Of a stretch of DNA of 64,000 nt, positions 33,063-41,112 are shown in pieces; the first letter of the stretch is position 1; each line of letters starts with the position of its first letter. The DNA comes from SHVO01 sp041905795 (GTDB lineage Bacteria > Pseudomonadota > Alphaproteobacteria > Rhodospirillales > Rhodospirillaceae), in contig JAYRKL010000005.1 in assembly GCA_041905795.1 (NCBI GenBank), positions 169,066 through 233,065 on the forward strand, read 5' to 3'. A program made the position numbers and the translations under genes. Under the pieces are notes generated by a model, which searched no databases, was not told where the DNA came from, and saw only the letters and a list, made by a program, of their open reading frames with translations.

Positions 33063-34598
33063 TCACTCCGCCGCGGCTTTGGCCGAGGCCCCGCGCCGCA
33101 AAGCCAGGCGATTGAGGGCGTCCACATAGGCCTTGGCGGAGGCTACCAGGGTGTCCACATCGGTGCCATGGCCGGTCACCGAGCGGCCATTCTCCTCCAG
33201 GCGCACCGTTGCCCTGGCCTGGGCGTCGGTGCCGCCGGTCACCGCCTGCACCTGGTACGAGCGCAAGTGCTGCGTGCGGGTGGTGAGGTCCTTGATGGCG
33301 TTGAACATGGCGTCCACCGGCCCGTCGCCGATGGCTTGCGCCGTGCGGACCGCTCCGTCGATCTCCAGTTCCACGCCGGCGCGGGGTTGAGTGATACGCG
33401 TGCCGCAGGTGATCTCCAGGTTCACCAGCTTGATGCGCCCCGTCCCCACTGTGTCGTCGACCAACGAGGCGATGTCGCCGTCATGGATCTCGCGCTTGCG
33501 GTCGGCCAGCGCCTTGAAGCGGGTAAAGGCGTCCTCCACCACGGCGTCTTCCAGGGTGTAACCCATGTCCTTGAGCTTGGATTTGAAGGCGGCGCGGCCC
33601 GAGTGCTTGCCCAGTACCAGGCTGGAGGTCTTCACGCCCACGGCGGCCGGGGACATGATCTCGTAGGTGCCGCGGTGCTTGAGCATACCGTCCTGGTGGA
33701 TGCCGGACTCATGGGCGAAGGCGTTGGCCCCGACGATGGCCTTGTTGGGCTGCACCGCGAAGCCGGTGATGGCCGACACCGTTTGCGAGGCGCGCGCGAT
33801 CATTTCGGCTTTGAGGCCGGTGGTGAACGGCATGCGGTCCTTGCGGGTCCTGAGCGCCATGACGATTTCTTCCAGGGCGGCGTTGCCGGCGCGCTCGCCC
33901 AGGCCGTTGATGGTGCATTCCACCTGCCGCGCGCCCGCCTGCACCGCCGCCAGGGAATTGGCGACCGCGAGGCCCAGATCGTTGTGGCAATGGACCGAGA
34001 TCACCGCCTTGTCGATATTGGGCACCCGGTCGAACAACATGCGGATCAGCGCATTATGCTCTTCCGGCACCGTATAGCCCACGGTGTCGGGGATATTGAC
34101 GGTGCGCGCCCCGGCGGCGATGGCGCCTTCGACGCAGCGGCACAGGAAATCCGGGTCGGAGCGGGTGGCATCCTCGGCAGACCACTCAACGTCGTCGATC
34201 AGGTTGCGCGCGCGTTTCACGCTCTCGATGGCGATCTCGTAAACCTTATAGGGCTCCATCTGCAGCTTGTAGCGCATGTGCAGCGGGCTGGTGGCGATGA
34301 AGGTGTGGATGCGCCCGCGCGTCGCCGATTTCAAGGCGGCGCCGGCCCGGTCGATGTCGCCGCTCACCGACCGCGCGAGTCCGCAGACGACGGAATTCTT
34401 CACCTCGCCGGCGACCGCCGCCACGGCGGCGAAATCGCCGTCCGAGGCCGCCGGGAATCCGGCCTCGATGACGTCGACGCGCATTTCCTCGAGAATTTTG
34501 GCGATGCGGACCTTGTCGTCCGCGGTCATGGAAGCGCCCGGCGATTGCTCGCCGTCGCGCAAGGTGGTGTCGAAGATGATGACGTGAGTGTTGCTCAT
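33063..34598 (-). CDS. leuA: 2-isopropylmalate synthase
   Basis: 511 residues from ATG 34598, MSNTHVIIFDTTLRDGEQSP, which is the catalytic loop of the DRE-TIM family. HCHNDLGLAVANSLAA supplies metal ligands, HESGIHQDGMLK closes the site, and the C-terminal regulatory domain (from about 390) holds the feedback leucine site. A longer open frame to 34739 overlaps the leader and is not used. It joins acetyl-CoA to 2-oxoisovalerate. Upstream lie a Leu-rich leader peptide and hairpin, so expression is likely attenuated by leucine. Confidence 0.96.
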   Translation of the reverse strand: MSNTHVIIFDTTLRDGEQSPGASMTADDKVRIAKILEEMRVDVIEAGFPAASDGDFAAVAAVAGEVKNSVVCGLARSVSGDIDRAGAALKSATRGRIHTFIATSPLHMRYKLQMEPYKVYEIAIESVKRARNLIDDVEWSAEDATRSDPDFLCRCVEGAIAAGARTVNIPDTVGYTVPEEHNALIRMLFDRVPNIDKAVISVHCHNDLGLAVANSLAAVQAGARQVECTINGLGERAGNAALEEIVMALRTRKDRMPFTTGLKAEMIARASQTVSAITGFAVQPNKAIVGANAFAHESGIHQDGMLKHRGTYEIMSPAAVGVKTSSLVLGKHSGRAAFKSKLKDMGYTLEDAVVEDAFTRFKALADRKREIHDGDIASLVDDTVGTGRIKLVNLEITCGTRITQPRAGVELEIDGAVRTAQAIGDGPVDAMFNAIKDLTTRTQHLRSYQVQAVTGGTDAQARATVRLEENGRSVTGHGTDVDTLVASAKAYVDALNRLALRRGASAKAAAE

Positions 34599-34648
34599 TG
34601 TCCGTTCTTTCTGCTTCTGGGTTTCGAGGGGGAGACGACCGCAAAATT

Positions 34649-34693
34649 CCCCTGAACGCCCGTCGTCACAGAAATCCGGACAGCGTTCAGGGG
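34649..34693 (-). promoter_or_regulatory. leu attenuator hairpin
   Basis: Arms CCCCTGAACGC (34649-34659) and GCGTTCAGGGG (34683-34693) form an 11-bp stem; on the minus strand the second arm is followed by AATTTT. The stop codon of the leader peptide lies inside the first arm of the transcript. Confidence 0.75.
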
Positions 34694-34743
34694 GGCGTAA
34701 GTCGAAGCCCCAGAAGCCGAAGAAGGAGAGAACGAACAATCAC
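34687..34743 (-). CDS. leuL: leuA leader peptide (leucine attenuator)
   Basis: An 18-residue frame with GTG start at 34743 and the product MIVRSLLLRLLGLRLTPP; seven of its 18 codons are leucine. AAGGA lies eight bases before the start. The TGA stop falls in the stem of the following hairpin. This is the classic arrangement of a transcription attenuator: when charged tRNA-Leu is scarce the ribosome stalls on the Leu codons and the terminator cannot form. It begins 27 bases after the ilvC stop. Confidence 0.8.
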   Translation of the reverse strand: MIVRSLLLRLLGLRLTPP

Positions 34744-34770
34744 GTCAGCAATCCTTGGTTCGCGGCCCGC

Positions 34771-35790
34771 TTAATTGGCAGCCTTGTCGACCAGCTTGTT
34801 CTGCTTCAGCCACGGCATCATGGCGCGCAGCTTCTCGCCGACCTCTTCGATCGGATGATTGGCCCAGTTCTTGCGCATGGCCTTGAAGCTCGGCTGGCCG
34901 GCCTTGCATTCGGTGATCCAGTTGGAGACGAACTTGCCGGACTGGATTTCCGCGAGCACCCGCTTCATTTCCTTGCGGGTCTCGTCGGTGACGATGCGCG
35001 GGCCGCTGACGTAGTCGCCGTATTCGGCGGTGTTGGAGATCGAGTAACGCATGTCGGCCATGCCGCCCTGGTAGAGCAGGTCGACGATCAGCTTCACTTC
35101 ATGCAGGCATTCGAAATAGGCCATCTCCGGCGCATAGCCCGCTTCAACCAGGGTTTCAAAGCCGGCGGCGATCAGGTTGGTGAGCCCGCCGCACAGCACC
35201 GCCTGCTCGCCGAACAGGTCGGTCTCGCACTCTTCCTTGAACGTGGTCTCGATGATGCCGGCACGGCCGCCGCCGATGGCCGAGGCGTAGGACAGGGCCA
35301 GCGGCTTGGCGGTGCCGGTGGCGTCCTGGGCCACCGCCACCAGGCACGGCACGCCGGCGCCGCGCCAGTATTCATAGCGCACGGTATGGCCGGGGCCCTT
35401 CGGCGCCACCATGAACACGTCGAGGTCCGGGCGCGGATCGATCAGGTTGAAGTGGATGTTGAGGCCATGGGCGAAAGCGATGGCCGCGCCTTCCCTCACA
35501 TTGCCCTTCACATCGGCGGTATAGATTTCCGCCTGCAGTTCGTCGGGGGTCAGGAACATCACCACGTCGGCGGCCTTGGCCGCTTCCGCGGGGGTCACGA
35601 CCTTCAGGTCTTCCGCTTTTGCTTTGGCGCGCGAGGCCGAGCCGGCACGCAGACCAACCATGATGTCTTTTACGCCCGACTCCTTCAGGTTGAGGGCATG
35701 GGCATGCCCCTGGCTGCCGTAGCCGAGGATGGCGACTTTCTTGCCCCGGATCAGGTCCAGGTTGGCGTCGCGGTCGTAATAGACGTGCAT
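34771..35790 (-). CDS. ilvC: Ketol-acid reductoisomerase
   Basis: 339 residues, the length of class I enzymes. VAILGYGSQGHAHALNLKESG is the NADPH-binding loop; DVVMFLTPDELQAEIY, AFAHGLNIHF, VAPKGPGH, DLFGEQAVLCGG (metal-binding Asp/Glu) and ECLHEVKLIVDLLYQGG complete the signature. It converts acetolactate or acetohydroxybutyrate to the dihydroxy acids. It follows ilvN by about 20 bases. Confidence 0.97.
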   Translation of the reverse strand: MHVYYDRDANLDLIRGKKVAILGYGSQGHAHALNLKESGVKDIMVGLRAGSASRAKAKAEDLKVVTPAEAAKAADVVMFLTPDELQAEIYTADVKGNVREGAAIAFAHGLNIHFNLIDPRPDLDVFMVAPKGPGHTVRYEYWRGAGVPCLVAVAQDATGTAKPLALSYASAIGGGRAGIIETTFKEECETDLFGEQAVLCGGLTNLIAAGFETLVEAGYAPEMAYFECLHEVKLIVDLLYQGGMADMRYSISNTAEYGDYVSGPRIVTDETRKEMKRVLAEIQSGKFVSNWITECKAGQPSFKAMRKNWANHPIEEVGEKLRAMMPWLKQNKLVDKAAN

Positions 35791-35810
35791 GGCGTATTCC
35801 TTATTGCGTC

Positions 35811-36392
35811 TTATTGAGAGTCTTTGGTGACAAATCCGGAAGCGCCGCGGGCGATGGCGGCGATCCCGGTGCGGGACACCTCCACCAGACCCAAGGGCCG
35901 CATCAGGTCGATGAAGGCGTCGATCTTGGCGGTATCGCCCACCACCTCGAACACGAAGGACTGCGGGGTGGAATCCACCACCCCCGCCCGGAAAATCTCG
36001 CTGCACTTCAAGGCCTCGGCGCGCTTCTCGCCCTCGCCCGCCACCTTTACCAGGGCGAGTTCGCGGGCGACGCACGGGCCTTCGTCGGTCAAGTCGCGCA
36101 CGTCGTGCACCGGCACCAGGCGCGCCAACTGCGCCTTCACCTGTTCGATCACCTGGCGCGTGCCGGAGGTGCCGATATTGATGCGCGACAGCTGCCGGTC
36201 CTTGTCGATCTCGGCCACGGTCAGGCTCTCGATGTTGTAGCCGCGCCCCGAGATCAGCCCGGAGACCCGCGCCAGCACGCCGGCTTCGTTGTCCACCACC
36301 AGCGAGATGATGTGGCGGTAGACATGGCGGTCCTTCAGGCGCGCCAGCGGCACCAGGCCTTCGTACAGGCTGTTCTGATTCTCCGGGTTCAT
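35811..36392 (-). CDS. ilvN: Acetolactate synthase small (regulatory) subunit
   Basis: 193 residues: HIISLVVDNEAGVLARVSGLISGRGYNIESLTV is the ACT domain that binds valine; the C-terminal domain (about 100-193) includes VARELALVKV and GVVDSTPQSFVFEVVGD. It starts three bases after the ilvB stop, so it is made with the catalytic subunit. The symbol ilvH is an equal alternative. Confidence 0.95.
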   Translation of the reverse strand: MNPENQNSLYEGLVPLARLKDRHVYRHIISLVVDNEAGVLARVSGLISGRGYNIESLTVAEIDKDRQLSRINIGTSGTRQVIEQVKAQLARLVPVHDVRDLTDEGPCVARELALVKVAGEGEKRAEALKCSEIFRAGVVDSTPQSFVFEVVGDTAKIDAFIDLMRPLGLVEVSRTGIAAIARGASGFVTKDSQ

Positions 36393-36394
36393 GA

Positions 36395-38188
36395 CTACAC
36401 CAGCGCCAGGCCCTCGCCGGTGACGCGCTTGGCACGCGCATCCTCGGCTGAGAGGATCATGTCGTTATGGGCCTTGCCCGAGGGGATCATCGGGAAGCAG
36501 TTTTCCGTGGGATCCACGGCCACCTCGCAGACCACCGGGCCCGGGGTCACCAGCATGTCGCGGATGGTTTGATCCAGATGCGCAGGATCGCTGACCCGCA
36601 GGCCGGCGCATCCGAATGCTTCCGCCAGTTTCACGAAATCCGGCAAGGCCTCGCTGTAGCTGTGGGCGTAGCGCCCGCCGTGCAGCATCTCCTGCCACTG
36701 GCGCACCATGCCCATGTACTGGTTGTTGATGACGAACAGTTTAATGGGCGCGCGGTGTTGAACGGCGGTCGACAGCTCCTGGATGTTCATGAGGGCCGAG
36801 GCCTCGCCGGCGATGTCGATCACCAGCGCGTCCGGGTGGGCGATCTGGGCGCCGATGGCCGCCGGCAGGCCGAAACCCATGGTGCCGAGGCCGCCGGAGG
36901 TGATCCAGCGGTTGGAGCGGGTGAAGCCGCAGAACTGGGCCGCCCACATCTGGTGCTGGCCCACTTCGGTGCAGATGATCGGATCGCGGTCCCTGGCGAT
37001 CTCGAACAGCCGTTGGATGGCGTATTGCGGTTTGATCACCGGGCCTTCCTGGCGGTAATGCAGGCAATCCCGGCCGCGCCACTCGGCGATCTGGCGCCAC
37101 CAGGAGGCCAGGCCAGGTTTTGTTCCAGCCTCGGCTTTCCACGCCGCCAGCAGCGCTTCCAGCGCCTGGCCGCAATCGGCCACCACCGGCACGTCCACCA
37201 CCACGTTCTTATTGATGGAGGACGGATCGATATCGATATGGATTTTCTTCGACCCCGGCGAGAACAACGCCAGGTTGCCGGTGACGCGGTCATCGAAGCG
37301 CGCGCCCACGGCGATCATCAGGTCGCAATCGTGCATGGCGAGGTTGGCTTCGAAGGTGCCGTGCATGCCCACCATGCCCAGCCACTGGTCCCGGTCGGCG
37401 GGATAGGCGCCCAGGCCCATGAGGGTCGATGTGACCGGAAAGCCGGTGAGCGCGGCCAGTTCGCGCAAAGCAGAGACAGCGCGCGGGCCGGCATTGATCA
37501 TGCCGCCGCCGGTATAGAACACCGGGCGCTTCGCCTGGACCATCAGCGCCACGGCTTCCTGGATGGCGCGCGGATCCGGCGACGTGCGCGGACGATAGGT
37601 CTTGTGGGCGACCGCGCCTTGCAGCGGCGGCGCGTAGCGGCCTTCGCTCATGGACACGTCCTTGGGGATATCCACCACCACCGGCCCCGGGCGGCCGGTG
37701 CGCGCCACATGGAAGGCTTCGTGAATCACGCGCGCCAGCTGGTCGGCGTCCTTCACCAGGTAATTGTGCTTGGTGCAGGGCCGCGTGATGCCGACGGTGT
37801 CGGCCTCCTGGAAAGCGTCATTGCCGATGAGATGGGTGGGCACCTGCCCGGTGAGGCAGACGATGGGCGTGGAATCCATCAGCGCATCGGTGAGGCCGGT
37901 GACGGCGTTGGTGGCGCCGGGGCCGGACGTCACCAGCACGCAGCCCACTTTGCCGGTGGAGCGCGCATAGCCTTCGGCCGCATGCACCGCCGCCTGCTCA
38001 TGGCGTACCAGGATGTGGCGGATACGGTTCTGCTTGAACAGTTCGTCATAGATCGGCAGCACGGCGCCGCCGGGATAGCCGAACACCACATCGACGCCCT
38101 GGTCCTCGAGCGCGCGCAGAATCAGGCGCGCACCCGACATGACGTCGTCTGCTTGGTCCTCTATCCGGGCTGTGGCGCGCGCGGTCAT
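36395..38188 (-). CDS. ilvB: Acetolactate synthase large (catalytic) subunit
   Basis: 597 residues from ATG 38188, with AAGGA upstream. FGYPGGAVLPIYDELF starts the thiamine-binding alpha domain; RHEQAAVHAAEGYARSTGKVG carries the catalytic Glu; GPGATNAVTGL, GEASALMNIQELSTAV (ThDP motif GDG-like, here GEAS) and NNQYMGMVRQWQEM are family features. Continuing the frame to ATG 38242 would include the leader hairpin and is less likely. It makes acetolactate and acetohydroxybutyrate. Confidence 0.96.
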   Translation of the reverse strand: MTARATARIEDQADDVMSGARLILRALEDQGVDVVFGYPGGAVLPIYDELFKQNRIRHILVRHEQAAVHAAEGYARSTGKVGCVLVTSGPGATNAVTGLTDALMDSTPIVCLTGQVPTHLIGNDAFQEADTVGITRPCTKHNYLVKDADQLARVIHEAFHVARTGRPGPVVVDIPKDVSMSEGRYAPPLQGAVAHKTYRPRTSPDPRAIQEAVALMVQAKRPVFYTGGGMINAGPRAVSALRELAALTGFPVTSTLMGLGAYPADRDQWLGMVGMHGTFEANLAMHDCDLMIAVGARFDDRVTGNLALFSPGSKKIHIDIDPSSINKNVVVDVPVVADCGQALEALLAAWKAEAGTKPGLASWWRQIAEWRGRDCLHYRQEGPVIKPQYAIQRLFEIARDRDPIICTEVGQHQMWAAQFCGFTRSNRWITSGGLGTMGFGLPAAIGAQIAHPDALVIDIAGEASALMNIQELSTAVQHRAPIKLFVINNQYMGMVRQWQEMLHGGRYAHSYSEALPDFVKLAEAFGCAGLRVSDPAHLDQTIRDMLVTPGPVVCEVAVDPTENCFPMIPSGKAHNDMILSAEDARAKRVTGEGLALV

Positions 38189-38219
38189 CGCCGGTCCTTC
38201 AGGCAAAACAGTATTATTT

Positions 38220-38247
38220 CCGAAATGCGCGATTTCGCGCATTTCGG
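38220..38247 (-). promoter_or_regulatory. Perfect hairpin in the ilvB leader
   Basis: CCGAAATGCGCGA / TCGCGCATTTCGG, 12-13 bp stem, 32 nt upstream of the ilvB start; on the transcript it is followed by AAATAATACTGTTTT. It may be an attenuator or a stabilising stem; no BCAA-rich leader peptide was found between the promoter below and this stem. Confidence 0.6.
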
Positions 38248-38304
38248 ATGCTGGTCGTTTCAGCAAAAACGGAAATTCTACCCCGCTCTCGCGTTGTGCG
38301 GCGC

Positions 38305-38333
38305 AACCTAGTCAGGTGCTCTCCACCGGTCAA
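38305..38333 (-). promoter_or_regulatory. Candidate ilvBNC promoter
   Basis: On the minus strand TTGACC, 17 bases, TAGGTT. It lies in an AT-rich zone (38335-38417) between leuD and ilvB. The transcription start would be about 50 nt before the leader hairpin. Confidence 0.4.
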
Positions 38334-38417
38334 CAGAGAAAAGGTCATATTCTTCATTTTAATGTGTAATTTTCTTTCTATTTATTACCTAAAGTACGGT
38401 TTTAACTAATTTAATAT

Positions 38418-39050
38418 CTAAACAACGTCCATACGGGCGTTACGCCAGGGCTCGGACACCGCCCGCCGCTGCTCGAAGGCATCGATTTCCGCGACCTGCT
38501 GCAAGGTGACGCCGATCTCGTCGAGGCCGGCCATGAGGGTTTCCCGCCGCGCCGGCTCCACCGCGAACGGCACAACGCTTCCATCGGGCGTGGTGATGCG
38601 GCTCCGGACAAGATCGACCGTGAAGGCGCCGCCGGCGGTATTCCCCTCGCCAGCCAGCCGGCTCAGCGCATCGACCGTCGCCTGGGGCAAGGTCACGCAC
38701 AGGATGCCGTTCTTGACGCTGTTGGAGGCGAAGATGTCGGCGAAGCTGGGGGCGATCACGCAGCGGATGCCCATGTCGGTGAGCGCCCAGGCGGCGTGTT
38801 CGCGCGACGAGCCGCAACCGAAGTTGGCGCCGGCGATCAAGATGCCCGCGTCCCGGTAGCGGTCCTGGTTGAACACGCAATCGGCGCGCAGCGCCCCGGC
38901 GCCGTCATAGCGCAGCGCGCGGAAGGCTTGTTCCCCCAATCCGTCGCGGGTGACGGTCTTGAGCGCGGACGCCGGGATGATGATGTCGGTATCGACATTC
39001 ATCTGCGGCAAAGGGACGGCCACCGCCGTCAGGCTCAGGAATTTTTCCAT
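38418..39050 (-). CDS. leuD: 3-isopropylmalate dehydratase small subunit
   Basis: 210 residues: VPLPQMNVDTDIIIPASALKTV and GANFGCGSSREHAAWAL are the LeuD signatures, with FADIFASNSVKNGILCV. It pairs with LeuC to isomerise 2- to 3-isopropylmalate. The first 16 bases lie inside the leuC end, so translation is coupled. Confidence 0.96.
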   Translation of the reverse strand: MEKFLSLTAVAVPLPQMNVDTDIIIPASALKTVTRDGLGEQAFRALRYDGAGALRADCVFNQDRYRDAGILIAGANFGCGSSREHAAWALTDMGIRCVIAPSFADIFASNSVKNGILCVTLPQATVDALSRLAGEGNTAGGAFTVDLVRSRITTPDGSVVPFAVEPARRETLMAGLDEIGVTLQQVAEIDAFEQRRAVSEPWRNARMDVV

Positions 39051-40486
39051 TGATGCACCTGGGTGAATTTACGGACGTCGGTGAGATGCCCGGTGAGGGC
39101 CGCCGCCGCGGCCATGGCCGGGCTGACCAGGTGGGTCCGCCCGCCCGGGCCCTGGCGGCCGACGAAATTGCGGTTGGAGGTGGAAGCGCAGCGCTCGCCC
39201 GGCTTGAGCACGTCGGGATTCATGCCGAGGCACATGGAGCAGCCGGGTTCGCGCCAATCGGCGCCGGCGGCGCGGAACACCGCGTCCAGGCCTTCCTGTT
39301 CGGCCTGGGCCTTGACCTGGCCCGAGCCCGGCACCACCAGCATGCCGACGCCGGCGGCGATCTTGCGCCCGCGCAACACGGCGGCGGCGGCGCGCAGGTC
39401 CTCGATGCGGCCGTTGGTGCAGGAACCCACGAACACCTTGTCGATCCTGATGCGGTCGAGCGGCGTGCCGGGCGTGAGGCCCATATACTCCAATGACGCC
39501 TTGGCCGCCGCGCGTTTGGCGGGATCGGCGAAGTCGTCGGGCCGCGGCACCCGCCCGGTGATGGGCCCGGCATCCTCGGGGCTGGTGCCCCAGGTGACAT
39601 GGGGTGCCAAGTCGTCGGCGGCGATGACGACATCCCTGTCGAACACCGCGTCCGCATCGCTGGCCAAGGCGCGCCAGGCTTCCACGGCCCGGTCGAAGTC
39701 AGCCCCCTGCGGCACGCCGGGGCGTCCGCGCAGGTAGGCGAAGGTGGCCTCGTCCGGCGCCATCAAGCCGGCGCGCGCGCCGGCTTCGATCGACATGTTG
39801 CAGACCGTCATGCGGCCTTCCATGGAGAGATCGGTGAAAGCGCGGCCACGGTATTCGATCACATGCCCGGTACCGCCGCCGGCGCCGACCTTGGCGATCA
39901 CCGCCAGCACCAGATCTTTCGCGGTGACGCCCGGCGGCAGCGGCCCATCGGCGGTCACCGCCATATTCAGGCTTTTGCGCGCGCGCAGGCATTGCGTCGC
40001 CAGCACATGTTCGACTTCCGTGGTGCCGATGCCGAACGCCAGCGCGCCGAAAGCGCCGTGGGTGGAGGTATGGGAATCGCCGCAGACAATCGTCATGCCC
40101 GGCATGGTCGCGCCCAGTTCCGGGCCGATGACATGCACGATGCCCTGGCGCACGTCGGTCATGGGGATATAGGGCACGCCGAACTCCTTGCAGTTGGCGG
40201 CGAGCGCTTCCAACTGGCGGCGGCCCTCTGGATCGCGGATTTCATGCGCGCGGTCGGGCGTGGTGGGGACATTGTGATCGGGCACCGCCAGCGTGCGCGC
40301 CGGTGCGCGGACTTTGCGGCCGGCCTTGCGCAAGCCGTCGAAGGCCTGGGGCGACGTGACTTCGTGCACCAGATGCAGGTCGATGTAGAGCAAGGCCTCG
40401 GTGCCGTTCGGGCCGACCACATGCCGGTCCCACAGCTTGTCATAGAGGGTTTTCGCGCCGGGATTTTTCATGCCGGGGGTTTTCAT
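39035..40486 (-). CDS. leuC: 3-isopropylmalate dehydratase large subunit
   Basis: 483 residues from ATG 40486 after GGGGAGG at seven bases. It carries the 4Fe-4S cysteines (VFVGSCTNGRIEDL, GCSMCLGMN), the active-site loop VCGDSHTSTHGAFGALAFGIGTTEVEHVLATQ and ERCASTSNRNFVGRQGPGGRTHLVSP. The N-terminus has an unusual short repeat (MKTPGMKNPGAK) before the normal KTLYDKLWDRH start; ATG 40471 is possible. Its start overlaps the upstream gene by four bases (ATGA). Confidence 0.96.
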   Translation of the reverse strand: MKTPGMKNPGAKTLYDKLWDRHVVGPNGTEALLYIDLHLVHEVTSPQAFDGLRKAGRKVRAPARTLAVPDHNVPTTPDRAHEIRDPEGRRQLEALAANCKEFGVPYIPMTDVRQGIVHVIGPELGATMPGMTIVCGDSHTSTHGAFGALAFGIGTTEVEHVLATQCLRARKSLNMAVTADGPLPPGVTAKDLVLAVIAKVGAGGGTGHVIEYRGRAFTDLSMEGRMTVCNMSIEAGARAGLMAPDEATFAYLRGRPGVPQGADFDRAVEAWRALASDADAVFDRDVVIAADDLAPHVTWGTSPEDAGPITGRVPRPDDFADPAKRAAAKASLEYMGLTPGTPLDRIRIDKVFVGSCTNGRIEDLRAAAAVLRGRKIAAGVGMLVVPGSGQVKAQAEQEGLDAVFRAAGADWREPGCSMCLGMNPDVLKPGERCASTSNRNFVGRQGPGGRTHLVSPAMAAAAALTGHLTDVRKFTQVHQWKNS

Positions 40487-40833
40487 ACTCGGGCCTCCCC
40501 GCCGGCAATCACGGCGGCCGGGCGCGGCGGCGCGGCATAGATCTTGAATTTGACCGATTGGATGAACGGCATCGCCCCGATGCGGGCGGCCAGGGTCTCG
40601 ACCTTCAGTTCGGGAAGGTCGGCGACGCGGAGATCGACGCGGAAGCATCGTCGCCTGGACAGGCGGGTGAACAGCCACGACGGCTCGGCGCCCGCGCGGA
40701 ACAGGGCGTCGAGGATCCGGCTGAGGCTCGCGGCTTCAGTGTAGTGGACGGTGAACCGGTAGAGATGTTGCGCGCGGGCGACCATGGCGACGGCTTCCTG
40801 AATCGGTGTAGCGATACGTACAAACGACGGCAA
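40483..40833 (-). CDS. ACT-like small protein, first gene of the leuCD operon
   Basis: 116 residues from TTG 40833, chosen because AGAGGA lies six bases upstream (ATG 40785 is an alternative). HLYRFTVHYTEAASLSRILDALFRAGAEPSWLF and VETLAARIGAMPFIQSVKFKI follow the beta-alpha-beta-beta-alpha-beta pattern of small ACT domains such as IlvM, but no literal family match is recognised. Its stop overlaps the leuC start as ATGA. A regulatory role in leucine synthesis is an inference from fold and context. Confidence 0.6.
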   Translation of the reverse strand: MPSFVRIATPIQEAVAMVARAQHLYRFTVHYTEAASLSRILDALFRAGAEPSWLFTRLSRRRCFRVDLRVADLPELKVETLAARIGAMPFIQSVKFKIYAAPPRPAAVIAGGEARV

Positions 40834-40836
40834 ATC

Positions 40837-40853
40837 GGTCCTCTACGAGGACC
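40837..40853 (-). promoter_or_regulatory. Hairpin holding the Shine-Dalgarno of the leuCD operon
   Basis: GGTCCTC-TAC-GAGGACC is a perfect 7-bp stem; on the transcript the second arm (GAGGACC) is the ribosome-binding site of the TTG start at 40833. This could restrict translation. The region 40854-41060 upstream holds no other gene. Confidence 0.5.
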
Positions 40854-41060
40854 GGCTGCGTAATTCGTACGACGCTAAGTCGAAGGAAGCGGGTCATGGT
40901 CTCTTGGCCGGAATAATGAATGCGGCAACGAAGGCCGGGACCATATGCGCGGAGATTTAAGACTGTCTATACGGAAACGGCGTGCGCCCGGCTAATTTTA
41001 TGACTTTGTTTGACAACATTATTTATCGCCCGTCCGGTCATGTATCGAACCCCGCGGACA

Positions 41061-41090
41061 AAAAAAGGGGGCCCGGTGGGGCCCCCTTTT
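41061..41090 (-). terminator. Rho-independent terminator of receptor 4
   Basis: GGGGGCCC-GGTG-GGGCCCCC with T tract on the minus strand, 23 bases after the stop. Confidence 0.85.
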
Positions 41091-41112
41091 CCGTCTCAAG
41101 TATCTGTTCCGC

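Noticed and set aside
34599..34739. Longer LeuA with extra 47 residues at the N-terminus.
   Set aside because: It overlaps the leader peptide and attenuator; the conserved N-terminus begins at ATG 34598.
38190..38369. A 47-residue frame in the ilvB leader (MKNMTFSLLTGGEH...) considered as a leader peptide.
   Set aside because: It has few Leu, Ile or Val codons, overlaps the candidate promoter and ends in the hairpin without a stalling run.
41005..41040. TTGACA on the plus strand in the leuC/TBDR gap considered as a promoter.
   Set aside because: There is no -10 match at suitable spacing and no plus-strand gene follows.
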